From contig CM037845.1 of assembly GCA_021234535.1 (NCBI GenBank), positions 7,928,143-7,992,142 on the forward strand: DNA of 64,000 bases. The letters are read 5' to 3'. Position numbers and translations under genes: made by a program. The notes under the pieces are model-generated. The model made no database searches. It was not told the origin of the DNA and saw only the letters and a list, made by a program, of their open reading frames with translations. Positions 45,901-60,900 of the stretch are shown piece after piece (position 1 is the stretch's first letter; every line of letters starts with the position of its first letter). The stretch comes from Stichopus chloronotus. Lineage: Eukaryota > Echinodermata > Holothuroidea > Aspidochirotida > Stichopodidae.

Positions 45901-48900
45901 TCCACCAGTTAAGTAGCAATGTTTGAAGTTTACCTGGTTTAACCCTATAAAGCAGGGTCAGCTGTCCATCTGAGGTCAGAGCCGTGACGTGAAGGTTGTT
46001 GACTGTGGTAATCTGATCCGCCAATGCAGTCAGCTCGTGGAAATGAGTCGCGAACAAGCAGTAACCCTTGATCTTGCGAGCAATGAAACTGATGACAGAA
46101 CAAAACCATCGCTATATGTTGGTTGTACCTTTTCAATGTTTCTCTTAAAAATTCATACAACAGGATGCATCACGCAAAACATGCATGAGTATGGTTGTGA
46201 CCCCTGTGTGCTTGGTAAGACAGCCAGCCTTCTAGAACAAAAGTATGTGTACGAACAAGAGGGGAGGGAAGGAGTCAGAAGGTAAATGTGAGGGAAAAAA
46301 GAGAGAAGTGAGTATAGAAGTCTCTTGGTTACACTGACAGAGAAGAGGAGGACATTGTCAGAAACTAGAATGTCTGAAACGGACATACTACAGAGATGAC
46401 TGCCACCGACAAGATACTGTATCATCTCGGAAAAAGCTTAGTTTGGACCTATCAATGCAGCCCCAACATGGTAGTGGAAGACTTACTCAGATATCCCCCA
46501 GGCTAGACCAAAGCCATCGTAGGTTGACGTTCCCCTTCCCAGTTCGTCGATAATGATTAATGAGTTTTCTGTTCCATTCTGAAAGATTTAACAGAAACTA
46601 GACTGAATTTGAGAGGAAAATAAAAAAAGAAAAAAATGGAATGAATTTTTTTTTACATATTGATGAGCAGCTTTGACAATTGATGTCACCGAATGTGTAC
46701 TCAAACCTAAATTTGTACGAAAGTCAAACTGCAGCAAGGGCATACCATGGTCACCATGTTTTTTGTTCCCACAGGAACCTCTCTGGTGATCCAATTATAT
46801 TGTACATTTTGTCTCCACAAAAAATAGCAGGTTCTACACTTAATGTGGTACAGCCCTACCTACCAAAATATGAGATCTGCTAAAGTTTACAGGGCCATCC
46901 TGATCTGACCTTAACAAGATCTTCACAATATGACCTTTGTTAAAATCAAATGATTTTTTTTATTATTTAAAAATAAATAGGGTTCTTGGTCCACCTACAG
47001 GACATACCTAACATGCAAACTTTGCTCCCTCCTTGTTATATCACATTTACGTAATATCACAAATACTGTAGAGGAACGTACACACATACACAAACATACA
47101 GTACAGGCCAACCAGTTCCAATGGACACAAAGTGGAATTTGTAGCACAGTACCTTCAATACACTTTTTTTCCTGGAAGGGAAACCTTACATGCTTTCTCA
47201 AGCAAACTTACATACATCTTTGGAGTTGCCATAGTCATCGTTCATTTTTCCAAATTTAATACAAACTCTCTTTTGTACAAAAGTTCCCGAAAATGGAAAA
47301 AGCCTGTAGTTTAATCTTCAGTGTTACAGCGGCACAAATGGTTAATATGCTGTTAAGATTTTGGAGAGTACCACCACACGGTAATGCTGTTAATTGACAT
47401 AATTCAATCTAGTTTCACATAGAATAGTTACGAAAACTAAACTAAACATCTTTCGACCTTTAGGCTTGCACAGCTTGTGTCCATTCCACTTGGCACTCAC
47501 ATGAGAAAGCATCCGGTCACAAATTTCCAGAGTCTGAATTGAATCGTTAATTCTCCCTGCGTAATTTTCCGTTCATATCTGACACGTAGGGATCGTCTCA
47601 TCTTCCAGATCTATAATTAGTGCGTAAATTAACCTTGACGACTTTGGGGTAAATGAGTGGATTGCACAAAACAACTCAACGTGCCCCTATAATGAATGTA
47701 AAGTAAGTTTGGAAGACCCTCTACTCACCCTGAGAATGGAAGATGTCTCCAGCATTTCAGACATGAAGGTGGAGACCCCTTTGAGTTGACAATCTCCGGC
47801 TCCCACTCGAGCAAGTATGCAATCAACCAGAGATATCTCTGCACTATCGCAAGGTACAAAACAGCCGATCTGGGCTAACAGTATGATGACACCGGTCTGG
47901 AATCAAGATGCAGAAAACATGCAAACGGCGAATTGCGGGAGGAAGTGGAGATATCCGAGCGCAATTTGTGACAAAGACGGAGCGGTGCCCCTCCGACCTG
48001 TGTTTCCAACCACTTCTTTGTTCCTCCTCAGAAAGCACAGAGGCACAACTTAAAAAGTTTGTGTCAGTATTAAACATTATGTATGAGTACAGGGTCTTGG
48101 GTTCCAAGTCTAGACAGGGCTTTCTGTATTATGAGGGCAATTTTAAGGCCACAAGAGAGAAACACACTCAAGTATGAGAATGTTCAATAGCGATACAAAT
48201 TTGGAACCAAGAATGGCAGGAATGAGTAATTCGCACCTATTGCAAAACAATCTCCTCTCTCATAAACTATTAAAACTGAGTCATAATGGAATGCTTAAAG
48301 AAGACATCTGAGTACATTTCCTTCTTGTGGATAAGCACAAGCCATCCATGTTGTTCTGTTAGGTTAAAACAAACATGAAGTATAGTTGTCGAGAAAATAT
48401 GTACTTCCTAAAATCCTCCCTTGATGCTTGCTCTTCCAAGCAGTCACAAAAGCAAACCCAGTCACTGAATAACTTTGCATTTGTGGAGAAAGGAATAAGT
48501 TATCTGTATCCTTTTCTTTGCATTCCAGTCCAACCTCCATCCATCCATTCTACTCTTCTGAAAAGCAATGGCACACTGACATGTTTGGTGGTGTTTCTGA
48601 TATTCTCCAACCCCATACCCTGCTGCATTCTACTTTCAACGAGCAAATTTTCAGACACTCGAACGAACCTGTCTGATAAACGTCGACTTGCCACCCATGT
48701 TCGGTCCGGTGATGATGTGGAACATTTGTTTATCCTTCTCGAAGGTGATGTCGTTCGGAATGAACGCAACGTCATCCTGGACTTCCAAGCATGGATGTCT
48801 TCCCTGCATCAACTTTATGCTACTTTCACCCTTTTCAAGGAGTTTGGGTCTTACATAAGACACTGGAGCACTAGATGAAACTTGTGCAAAACTACATGAA

Positions 48901-51900
48901 TTAAAAAAAAAAAAAAACAGTGTGGCTGCCTGAGTGCCATAGCGTACAATTGGATTAAACATGTCTGTTGCATGCACATGGAGGCTGCAGTTTTTGATAC
49001 AACAATCAGCAGTCACAGAGGCAAAGTAAGGCATGCATCACTGTCAACTGCAAAGCAGGACTGCTTGGTTTGGCATGGACTGCTTGCACTACACTTTTCT
49101 TAAAATGATCATAAATGATAACAAATTAAGTTCCATTGAGTCCTTTGGCACTTGTACATCTCTACGTGCCTAGACGCAACGTCGCATCCTTCAGATACAG
49201 ATACAAATGTGTACCGTGAGCAACAATAGATTCTGTACTTATTGTGGCAATATCAAAGTCACAAAGAAAAATAGTTTTAGAGAGTAGCATCCTCATGCAG
49301 CAGGAACTGAACACACGGCCAAACCCCAAACCATGTGACAGGTGTGACAGGCGGTGACACAGTTGTCACACAATGTGCTGATACTTACGTTCACACTCGA
49401 TCAAACACCACCTAATGAATGTTTACACTGTTACGATTACTCACACAAGTTCCTTCAAAGTTCAAATTATTACTGTAGCTTCTATTCTCATTATTAGCCT
49501 TTGCACAGGGTCCAAAATTCAGACCGGGGTACCTGCAGTCCACGGTCGTTCAGGAATCAAGGCACCCCAAAATGTTACATTCATTAGCCTGCGAGTTCGT
49601 TACGAAGTCACAAACATGACATTTTGCTTTGCACATTAATATTAAACTATGTATCCTCATTACACACAACACATGACAATGGAAGTGTTCTTAGTCAGGC
49701 ATATCTGCACACATACAGCTTACATTAATGAAACATCAGATCCAGGTAGCAATTTAAGAACCAGCAGTTGACATCATGTACCAGGTGCCCAGGCACATGG
49801 TGCAAACATTGCTCATTAATGCTTCATGTCAGAGCAGATGGCAAACAAGTTTAACCTTGTAATTAAAACAAGTGATGCATTTGTTAACGTAAATGGTTCG
49901 TTACTTTGACATGTGCACCAAGTGTATGGGATCTTTGATTTCTTTTCTACTTAGAAACCAGTTAGCATTGACTCATTCAGTTCTTTGATTTGAAAAATTT
50001 CCAAGTTGCTGGGTAATGGTTCTTTGAGATGCAATGTACTAAAAAATCCTCACAACTTCCTTTTACTGAAAAATTAACACCGAAACCAGAAAAGTACTCA
50101 TGGAAAATGGGACACCAAAATGCCATAGATTGCAGGCAACTTAAGGAAACAAATTCGAAAACATGTGACCAGCATTACCTTATCAACACATCCAGCTGAG
50201 CCGTGACCTCATTGAGAGACAGCATAGGTTCGACATAGCCAGCTGCAGGGGAAGAAATTAAGATCGAGGCTGACAGTTATTGCAAGCAAGACAATTTACT
50301 TACATAAAAATGTTATTATAAATTGAAACATTCTCATTAATGTAACACAAACTACCAGGTTTTTTTAATTTGCCAGTGTTTTTATCAGGGGATTGAGGCA
50401 TTGAAAGTGCATTGGGCATCATGCTGCTGAACATTTGAAGGCAAACAGAGGGTTAAAAAACACCGAGATCCTGAATGAAATCATTGTAGCAAAGAAGGTG
50501 CAAAGCCCCCAGTATTCTCAATACATGAAAACAAAATAGGACAGAAAGGCATCATGAATTGTATCATAGCTAGATGATAACAGCTGAAAAATGATGATAC
50601 TTCACCTGCAATGTTGATAACTTCTGTAACCACAGCCTTTTGTGTTTCATTGTAATCTTCCTTAGCAGCCAAGTATTCCTCATTAAAGGACTTCAGGGTG
50701 GAGTTGGTGAAGCGGACGCCATTTTTATTTGTGTCGATGGTGGTGAACTTTGAACTGTTCCTAAGGGCTTTTTCTTCCTGAAGGAGAATAAATACGAAGA
50801 CCTTACCCCTACTAAAAGTTAGGAAGTGATGAAAACATCAAAAGTGCATATTTTGACACACAGATGACGACAAATAACGACTACAAACTGTTTTCCTACA
50901 TTCTCTAATCTGATGACAAATATATTCCACATACCACATTTTGATTTCTGACAGAACTTTGCACTGGAAATGTTGGAAAGTGTATATTGACTATGTGAGC
51001 TGGGTACCATTGTTGGTCAGACACATTTCTCAATTTACATCAATAGAAAAACAGGTATTACCTTTCTGGTCACCCTGAAGAAATATCCCAGCATATTGTT
51101 AGATTCGAGTTTGATAGCCTTGTTGGCTTCCAGACCTAATGATTTGGCAGCTAAGCCAAGTTGGGTTTGTATGTCTCCTTCCAGAGAGTCTAGTTTGGTC
51201 CTCAGTGCTGACAGAAATGAAACAAAAGAAATGTTTGTAACTTTTGTTTGAGAGCAAGACAACAACAAGCAACATGTATCATGTACTAGAAATTGAAACA
51301 AAGGTTTAAGGATGGTAGATTCAAGAACTTCTTATTTGATAATCTCTATTAAATCCAGAAAAGAAGCACCAGACTTTAATTAAAAAAAAAAAATTCTGTA
51401 TGAAACATATTAAATGGGACAGTATGAATGGAAAACTTGCTAAACAAATCTAGCATCATGTGACACTAATTGAATGCATAATGCCACGCTAGGCCCAATA
51501 AATCAGCTGTAGATTAAATTGGTCAATGTAGTTTATATCCTTGGTGGATTAGGACTGGGGCTTTGTGAGACATGTTGTACCATCTACGCACAAAGGCAGA
51601 TCATACTCAAAACCATGGAGTGAGTGAATTGTGGGTTTAATGACATATGCCATTCATATACATGATATAACTGGGATCCTGATCCATAAAGTACCTGTTG
51701 AATGGATTTGACATTTCTGAGTGGGACTAGCTTCAAAGAGAAGGATCAGACAAGCATTAATGTTAAGAACCAAGAGACAACTGTCGAACAAAGAGCTTTA
51801 TTACTATCTAAAGCAAACCAATATCCAGAGAGACATTCTTTGTCAGAGGGAAACAATATTTAGAGGATTCGACTGAATAACATTGTAAAGAAACAAAACC

Positions 51901-54900
51901 AATAACTTGAACTGGAGCAAACATTAAGACTGAATACAAACAAAACCATCACATGGGCAGGCGGGTAGGGATGTCATCGCACAAACAAACCTGTTAAGTT
52001 TTCATCAAAGTCTGCTCTGATTAAGTATTCCTGATTGAGTACTTGCTTCAAGTCCACCGTGGTTTCAATCATCTCTTGGAATTTTACAAAATCCATCAGA
52101 TGTTCCTGAGAAGACAAAAAAAGATGTGCGGCACTTTCGATCGACGTCAGCTTCGTGACTGCGTGCTTTACATCGAGCATGCTATTCCTCATGCAAGAAA
52201 TCGAAATAAAATATATTTTCTGTTTTTATGGTGATCAAAGAACCTCTGGAATGATGACATGACCTTCATCTACCAGTTACCCTCCACAGGATCTCCTGGT
52301 GCTGCTACGTGAATCTTACCGGGCCTGACGATCTGGCATGATCTTCACAAGTCAAACCACTTTTCTCTAAGTTATACAAGGGCTTTTGAGTAAAACACTG
52401 GTATGATGACACTGTGTATACAGATAATACTTTGATGGTAATAATTACGTTGTGACAGTAGAAAAAGGTTATTCCACAGAACTCTGACATCACTTCAGGC
52501 TAGCGTGAAGTCACAACGAAACACTGTCGTAAACTTTGCAGTGCAGCAAACATTTGACAATGACAGCAACTGTGACAGTATATGCCGAACCATTCAGAGA
52601 CTGAATGGAAACTCAAAGTTACGAATTCAGTTTTTTCCATAATTTTCTCATATTACATACATAATATTATCAGTGTTGATATCCACCAAAGGATATTGGA
52701 AAATCGTTGTAACTCCTTGGTCCTAAATTTTATTCAAACTATACATTTTTTTTTTCTTGCAGGTATTCTCATCAGACAGATGCCTTTGACAATACCTAAC
52801 TTGACCACGCAAATTGTTAAATCACTAATGATAAACGCTATGATATGACTGAATCACACCTGCTCGACAAGTAATGTCTTTCCGTACGTTGCAGATTCTT
52901 ACACTCTTCTGCATACATTTTACTTTCAGCCATCTACGCAACAAGCTTTCAGTGAGTATATATCTGGGCACACCAGGTAATTTTCTTTAGCATGTTTGGA
53001 CCAAACATCAACATTTGGAATGATATTCATAACATGTTGCAAAATTCTAGTATTTTTCATTGTCTTTAAATAAAAGCTGCAAAGTAAACTTCACAAATTT
53101 ACAAGTGTACACTTATGATCTCCAAGAAACACCACCACTTTAATATTGGTTACATACTGTCACTGAGTGCATACAACTCCACAAACTTGGATCACGCTTG
53201 AACTTGATTAAGGAATTCTGCAGACGATAACGATGACTGGTGCCTTCTATCAAAAACTCAAATAACAAGAGATTTTCCACCAACACGAGATGTAACGATT
53301 AATTTCTGGGCTATTTATTTATCTGGGAGTCTCCATGAATACCTGCAACGGTCTCACAAATATCTCCTTCAGTAGTGAACTGTGTTTCCCCTCGTGGCGG
53401 TTTAGAGCTTCGATGATCTCTGGCATAAAGTCGATGGCTTGGTAGACCCTGTAGCAGTCTTGGAGGGTGGCCTTCTTTCTCTGGAATTTTTTGGAGAGCC
53501 TCTGGAAGTCTGGGATGCGTTTTAAGTGTTCGTCTTGTAACATCTGCCTGAGCTCTGTATCATCCACAAATGCTTCAACAGCATTCAGCCGCTCCTCTGA
53601 AGAAAGGTGAAAAGAGCTTTGCAGGTTTATGATTGCTTAAATGCTCTCAAAAAAGATGCCCAAAAAAAGTTATCCATACATGGACTGCTTAACCCAATTT
53701 CCTTGATGATATGGAGATGGAAATATGAAGATTGAGAAGCAGGAATCCAGAAAATGGGATTGCATAGCAACAATGTGTCTTGTACACTCACCTAACTTAT
53801 TCTTGTCCATTAAGGGTTGTTTCACCCATTGCGAGAGTAACCTTTGACCCTGTGCTGTCTTGCATTTATTCAAAAGTCCCAGGACTGACATGGTTTTGTT
53901 GGTTCCTGTGGATACAGATTTGACACAAATTTGGTTCTGTTATAGGACGGATACATGCACGATAGCCCTTGGGCCCAAATATGTGTATCACTGTGAACAA
54001 ACTTTACATCAATAATCTTTTTCACAGGAAAGGCTCATATCAGCAACACGCAGCTGTGCCACCTATACTATCTCTCTACGACCACTCAAAAGACAACACA
54101 CAGGAGGCAAGGAGGATTAGGCAGCTAAAATGCAATAATACACTCAACCATGCATGTCATAATTGAGGCGGAGAAAAGTAATAATGCATGATCTTTTCCA
54201 CTTTCAAACTGAAAGATAACTTTTTTTTGTTAATATGATAACTTGACTTTGGACTTTCACAATGATGGAAGGTGAACCTCAGATGAGGTTCGCCTTCTAG
54301 GATTTTCAGACAATTTTTGGAATAAAGGGAGGTGCACACAGTCAACTGAAGGCCAATGAATGAGCGCTGAAGGCTCTAAGCTATGGTAGGGGTGTTTGGG
54401 GGTACTTTCCTGAGGAAATTTGCATTCTAGATGCGCTTAGATGTGATCTTCCGGCATCTGGGAAGCATATTTTCCATGTCTATTTGCTCATTTTTGGCAA
54501 AACAATCATTGGTCATTGCACAAAAGGGGGGCTGTTCACCTGTGAGCCCCCACCTTGTCCTCGCTACGTCTTCCCTTTTCAGTTCTGGCATCTTCAATGA
54601 CAGCGTCTTCCTCAGCACAGCCTGTTGATATTGTTATGTATGACACCTGATGTATACTTGCACGTTCGGTGTGACATGCGGTTGATTAGATAAATAAAAA
54701 CGTAAGTAACATGGCCACAGTAGCCATGAGACGTAAGCAAGTTGTTCGAGTACTCTTTTGAGTTGAACCCACGTATCTAACAGATATAAACACTGAAACC
54801 TCCATCTACAGTATGATAAGTGGCTTATCAGCAATGGGAAACCAAAAATAGGTTATATGCCATCTACTTCAAGACCCTTCAGTTATAAATATTTCCTATC

Positions 54901-57900
54901 ACAAGATGAAGTCAAAGCGTCCTCTACGAATTCTTCACCAACCACCAGGTTCTACCTCTAACCTTATTCTAAACCAAAATGTTCATACTGCCTGATTCTC
55001 CTGGGGTTCCCACTTCCACTCTCAAAACAATGAAGAAATGTAATTTGAGCTTCCTTAAATTTACCTTCCAGACCAGTCGGAAGCAGGTTGAGTGCTCTAA
55101 CAGCAGCGGAGTCCAGTTTCATGTACTGTCTGAGGTCAAAGGTCTTTAATTTAAACTGACCAAAGTTTCCTTCATCACCCATGACCTGCAGATGAAATAG
55201 TATGTAAATGACAGTACAAAGGAATAAATATGTTTTTTTAGCAAAAAAGCAGTTAGGATTGTTTCACAAAATTATGCCACGTGTTACGATATGCCAGATT
55301 TCTAGAGGCTTGCATATTCTAATGTACATTTTGGGAGTAATGTAATATTTGTCATCATGACATCTGCACACTATCATACAAGGCAGATACCAAAACCCAT
55401 GCCAATACACCAGTATATGCTACACACTTAGTTAATCCTAACCAGTTACATGCAGTCGTATGCATTTATATACCGTAACCATTTATAGCAATGTAGAGCT
55501 TAAATTATCACGTTCAAAGACAATAATTAATACTGCCACATAAAACATGTTAGATTATACCCTTCCCCAGTAATCACAGTTCTACTATTGAATAGTCATT
55601 GCTGTAAAAGGGAAGCAACAGTGGCTATTTGACTCAAGACAATCAGCCGTGAGAAATTTTTAAATATCAGTAAATAAAAGTTGTCTGTTAATTTGTATGA
55701 TATACATATAGGGACTGTGCACACACGGGTATGTCTTTGATGTCACTCTAACAGTGAACTATGTGTAATGTAGGACGAAAATGGCCACTGCCATTGCCAC
55801 TCCACAGAAATGGATGAAAAATTAAGTAATTCGCTCGATTCAACGAATCAGTGTTCCTTAAATATTTGAATTTGTTAGAAATACTCATTTTTAATGTTCC
55901 ACCTGTCAGAAAACCGGTATAAGTGTTCCTCTTGAAATGGGTCAATGGAAGTTGTGTATAATAATCACTGATATTGAACGTACCTCTAGATATTTCAAGA
56001 CTGCTGCTAGAGAACCAGTAGCATTGGACAACTCCATTTCAGCTAGAGAGATGGAGAGGTAAAGATAAAAAGAAACAGGATGTCATATTTCTCATTGTCT
56101 CTGTACATTCATCTATCACTATCAAATATGCAATCAATAAAATTTCCACTTTTTAGCTCGAAAATATTGCTGAACATTGTCACCTCTGAAACAAATGCCG
56201 AAGACGTGATGTCGGGATTGGACGTTGCTTTTCGATATGTCCTCACGCAATGACCTGGTCACACTTTCATTGATAAATTCAAAGAAATTTCCAACGAAAA
56301 ACTGGTTTCCATTGACTATGCTGTGAGATTTATAAGACATGCCAGTGCAGCAGTCAATCAAACACACATGGAAAATCAAGCAGTACATAATGGTTACACA
56401 AATCAGTCAACTGTCTGTTATTCACCAATATTTACTTTGTAATAACAATAAAATTTAACTAATTGCACAAACATTCGGGTATAGTCTGGACTTACGCAAG
56501 GAGGCAGAGTTGACGGCATCGTCATTCTTGGATTTCAGAAGCCTGTTCAGATCCTGGACGATGTCCTTGTCGGAGAAATCGCTCCTCTTCCTCTCCGTCA
56601 CGAGAAGACCCCCTCTCTCAATTATCTGTCTTATCTTGATCGCATCTGGGCTACCGGCATCTCCAGCAGGGAGAAGACACTCCCTTGGACCAAGTTGAAT
56701 GATCAGTGCCTGGAAAAAAGGTAAAAAAATAAAAAGTTCATAAAATGTTCAGTAACACTTGTACTTTGCAGATTTGGGAGTTTGGTTTGATTTGATTTGA
56801 TCAGCTGTATTTACACATTCAGAACAGATGGCAATACAAATTCACATACATTCCATTCACACAATAATTCATGTGGAGAAACCTGACAGAGGCGTAACTC
56901 TTCAAGGTCAGACCACCTTACAAAGAAAACAAAAAACAAAAGGAAGGAATGATATGGAAACAAAAACTAAAGTCATGGGAAAAAAAAAACAGAAAACAAG
57001 AGTGAAAGTAAAGAAAAGTAAGATGTCAGTTTAAGAAGAAATATCTAGTCTTGACTGAAGTACTGTAACTACATCTTCAAATCTTTTCTTGACTGAAGTA
57101 AATACATCTTCAAATTTCACACTAAAAAAGGTAACTATGTCTTATCTCAACATCCTATTATAATACCTTTGTGTGTTTTAATATTTAGCCCTGGTCTTAA
57201 AGGGGCTCGTTGAGTTGATATCAGTAAAGATTGTGGTGATTTTGAAGTATACAAACACACCACAATACTCACAATTAGCATAATAAATCAAGTTTCACAT
57301 CCAATAGTTATATGAAAACTGCCTGCTCTGATTGTGTGCATCAGAATGTACTAATGTGAAAATGTCTGGTCACAAAGTTTCAAAAACCAAATTTAATCAT
57401 TTGTTACTCACTCATTAATGTTCCAACGTATGTGAAACTTTGGGATCCTTTTAGTTTGACTGTTTGTCATTAGTATGTGAAGGAAACTTGACAGGTTTAG
57501 AAAAATTGAGTGAATTTCACAAAACAACTCAATGAGCCTCTTTAACACTGTCGTGACACTGGTGTTGCTGGTATCATGGCAAAACTGTATGAAATTACCC
57601 CGAACGTTGACCAACCTGTTAGCTGTTCACACAACCTGCATATTTAGCCTAAACAGCATACCCACTAATTAAGCAACCATACTGAGCGTCAAAACTCAAC
57701 AGTCCAATAGTTTCCATGTAAGATAATTTTTTCTTTTTTTTATGGCTACAGTCCATTACATGAAGCACTTTTCTATCTCATAAACAATTAAGCTCTCTTG
57801 GAAAGTCTGACAACAACAACTACCAAGGACTTTTGATTCCATTACAAAAATATTCAAAACATCATAGCAAGCAGATGTTTTTCAAACCAGAGATTGGAAA

Positions 57901-60900
57901 CATCTTCGGCCAGTTAACAAAATGTAACTCTTGCAAACTCAAACAAAATTTAGAGAGAAACGGTAATTAATGAGTCACTGACAGTTTACATTTTGTTTTT
58001 GTGGCTTTAAGCCGAAAAATGGACAGATACATGACAATACCTTCATAAACGTTACAAGACAGGACATTGAGGAGACACACCAGAACAATGAATGATGATC
58101 TCTGCTCACCTCGAGATTTGAAAACTGATCGTTATCGGCAAATTCAGAGACACCTAATTCTCTGAGAGTTGCGTCCGCGAAGCCGAGACCGACCACCCTC
58201 TGGCCGCCGTCGACGACGTACCTGACAGCTATGACACTGGCAGAGGTCGACATGTCATTGTGACCGAAAAGAATCTCTTCAAACTGGGTCAGGTTGCCAG
58301 GAGATGCCTGCGTAGATACAACCAGCATTGGTTTAGAAAAATTTCCAAAATAAGGGTAAATAGCTCAAGCGCTTATATAACGAAACGCTGCACTGTACAC
58401 GAATTTGTAATCGTATGCAAAGTCTTCACATGTGACAGAGCAATAGGCCTATTCATTCTTGCAACACAACATAAAATTAAAGAGAAAAATCCCTTTATTT
58501 ACTGTATGATTTACTAAGCGTTTCATAAAATCATATTTAGGTAAAATCTTGTTAGCATGATCTACAACAAAATGGTTGAGGTTGCAGGGAGATGCATTCA
58601 CAGGAACAAGGAGTACGATTTGGAAACATTACAAAGAGAGGTTATACTGTACTTCTAAGCATATAGTAAAAGCTGTATAAATTTCTCACAAATTTGTAGT
58701 CATATATAGGAAACAAAGCATTACTCACTCAAACAGTTCAATAAAACGGGTGAAAAGGCATATTCCTTTGGGTATAATTTGCCATACATATCAGTATAAA
58801 GTCATAACTACAACTCAAGAGCATGATTTATGTCTGAGATGTAAATTTATGAGATCTTGTGTAGTAAGTTTTAGTATTTATTGCACTATGCACCAGAGAT
58901 CTACAGGTAATTGACACCATCACAATAGAGACCACTGAAAATATTCACAGTCACAGAAATATGAAATTTTAAGCAATGTTGATCCTTAAAAAGGTTGTCT
59001 ATTACAAGCGATCAATAGAAGGAAACTTCCATGGACACAAAATGAAAATTTAGAGAATGTGTGCCATAATATGCTAACAGGAAAGGGATGACTTTCTCAC
59101 ATTCTAAAGTGTAAACTACAACACTGGCAATGTTTACTTGCCGTACTCCGTGCAAGAAATTCATGTTATAATTGCTGTAAAGGTACAGGTATTTGATACA
59201 ATTTAAAAAATGTGAGGTTGTGATCACCTACTCTACATCAGTCAGCAACCACATGGCTCTAAACACCCCTTCCCCACCATGATAACCATCCCCCCACCCA
59301 CCTACATCTCCTCCTGTGTATCTGACTGAGTTACTCAATCTCTGCCAGAGTAAGGGAAAAACTGTGGACAGATGATTTAAATTTGCACATCACTGCTATA
59401 ACACCAGACATTTTCACAATCTTTTAAGATAACATAATTTTCATTAGTAAATATACAGTATACTAATAAAAATTAGAATATGTTCACATTCTCCATCTTC
59501 TAAAAATTGCAACGAATTCCCAAAGTTTATCAAAAAGGCAAATAAAAGTGTCCAATATCTGTGGGGCCAAGGTAAAACTTAAGGGCACTAGCAATATTAA
59601 GGACTTACTTTGTAGGCTAAAAACCACTCGTTTTTACCAGCAGCTCTGTTCTGGTAGACTTCGACCCGATATTTTCTGACGAGAAGTAAGTCTTTGACTA
59701 ACGATTCAAAGTTCATCTTACTGAGAGAGACAGACTCCACTTTGTTTGCTCCTGAGATAAAATATGGAACAAAAAATGTGATTTACAGTAGTAAATTCAT
59801 CTACCATTGGGGCTTATTGTTGGAGTCACCACATCAAACATTTTCAGTAAAACCATTCACTGAAAAACTTTGCCTGTGACCATTTGTGTTATATAGTACA
59901 GAATTTGGGATATTGTTTTGTCATTTTCATTATATCCAATACTGTGTCAGGGAATAATTTAGGGTTCAAAATTCGCATACGTACTGTAGTATTTATGGAG
60001 TTTCTTTGGTATTTTGTTGCAATATCAGAGAAAACCCTACTGTTATATGTGCAAAAACTGCTACGCAATTTTCAATTAGTGTACTAGCATGCAATCTCAC
60101 CATTTTGCATGGCAAAATGAAATGCGATACTGGATAAAATAATTCACTGTGAGTGAACATATAGGTTATCAACATATAGTACCAAAGTGAAAATAAATAA
60201 CATTGCCATTTAATGCCAATACAGTGACAGGCAGGGACCATGTCATTATCCAAGCATTGTTTGCATTTCACGCCAGAATGGTTGTTGTTTTTTTACGCAT
60301 AAGTGGTGCATGTGTACCTCTGAAAAATTAATGGATGTGCAATATTACAGTGCATTCCTGTTTGATATTTGCCTCGACATATATTTGAAAACCTGAATGA
60401 AAGCAATATTTGAAATTTCATGAAAGCTGCACACTACACTAAAAACCATAGTCATTGTTTACTGCAACATTCTTGGGATTCCAATTCATGACTTTATCAC
60501 AATGAACCAATGAAATTGCTTCATTTTCGGTTGTGTGAATGGCAACATTCATAAACTGTTTGAAAATATGCTTGCCAGAATAATCTGGGATCTGTCTAGA
60601 CACACCGGTGATTCTAGAACCAAATACTTCAGGGCTCATACTTGCGATGTTATCAGTCAAGTGTGATAAAGTCTAACATCAGGTAACTTTAGGCCTCATA
60701 TTGTTACCGTTAGCCCAGACTTACTACCGTACTTCCTTGCAATTCAGGCTTGAAATTTCAGAACTCACCGCCCAAAGTTGTATATTCTGGCGTAAAAAAT
60801 TCCTAAATGGCAAATTTACGCCAAGCTTCTTGTCATAGAACATGAGCCATGCAGCCAGGTGATTAAGGGAGGGGTAAACACAAAGTAACTGAGGACAATG

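Noticed and set aside
48375..48878. A 167-codon plus-strand frame
   Set aside because: It runs antisense over the Walker A exon of MSH2, so its openness is explained by that exon.
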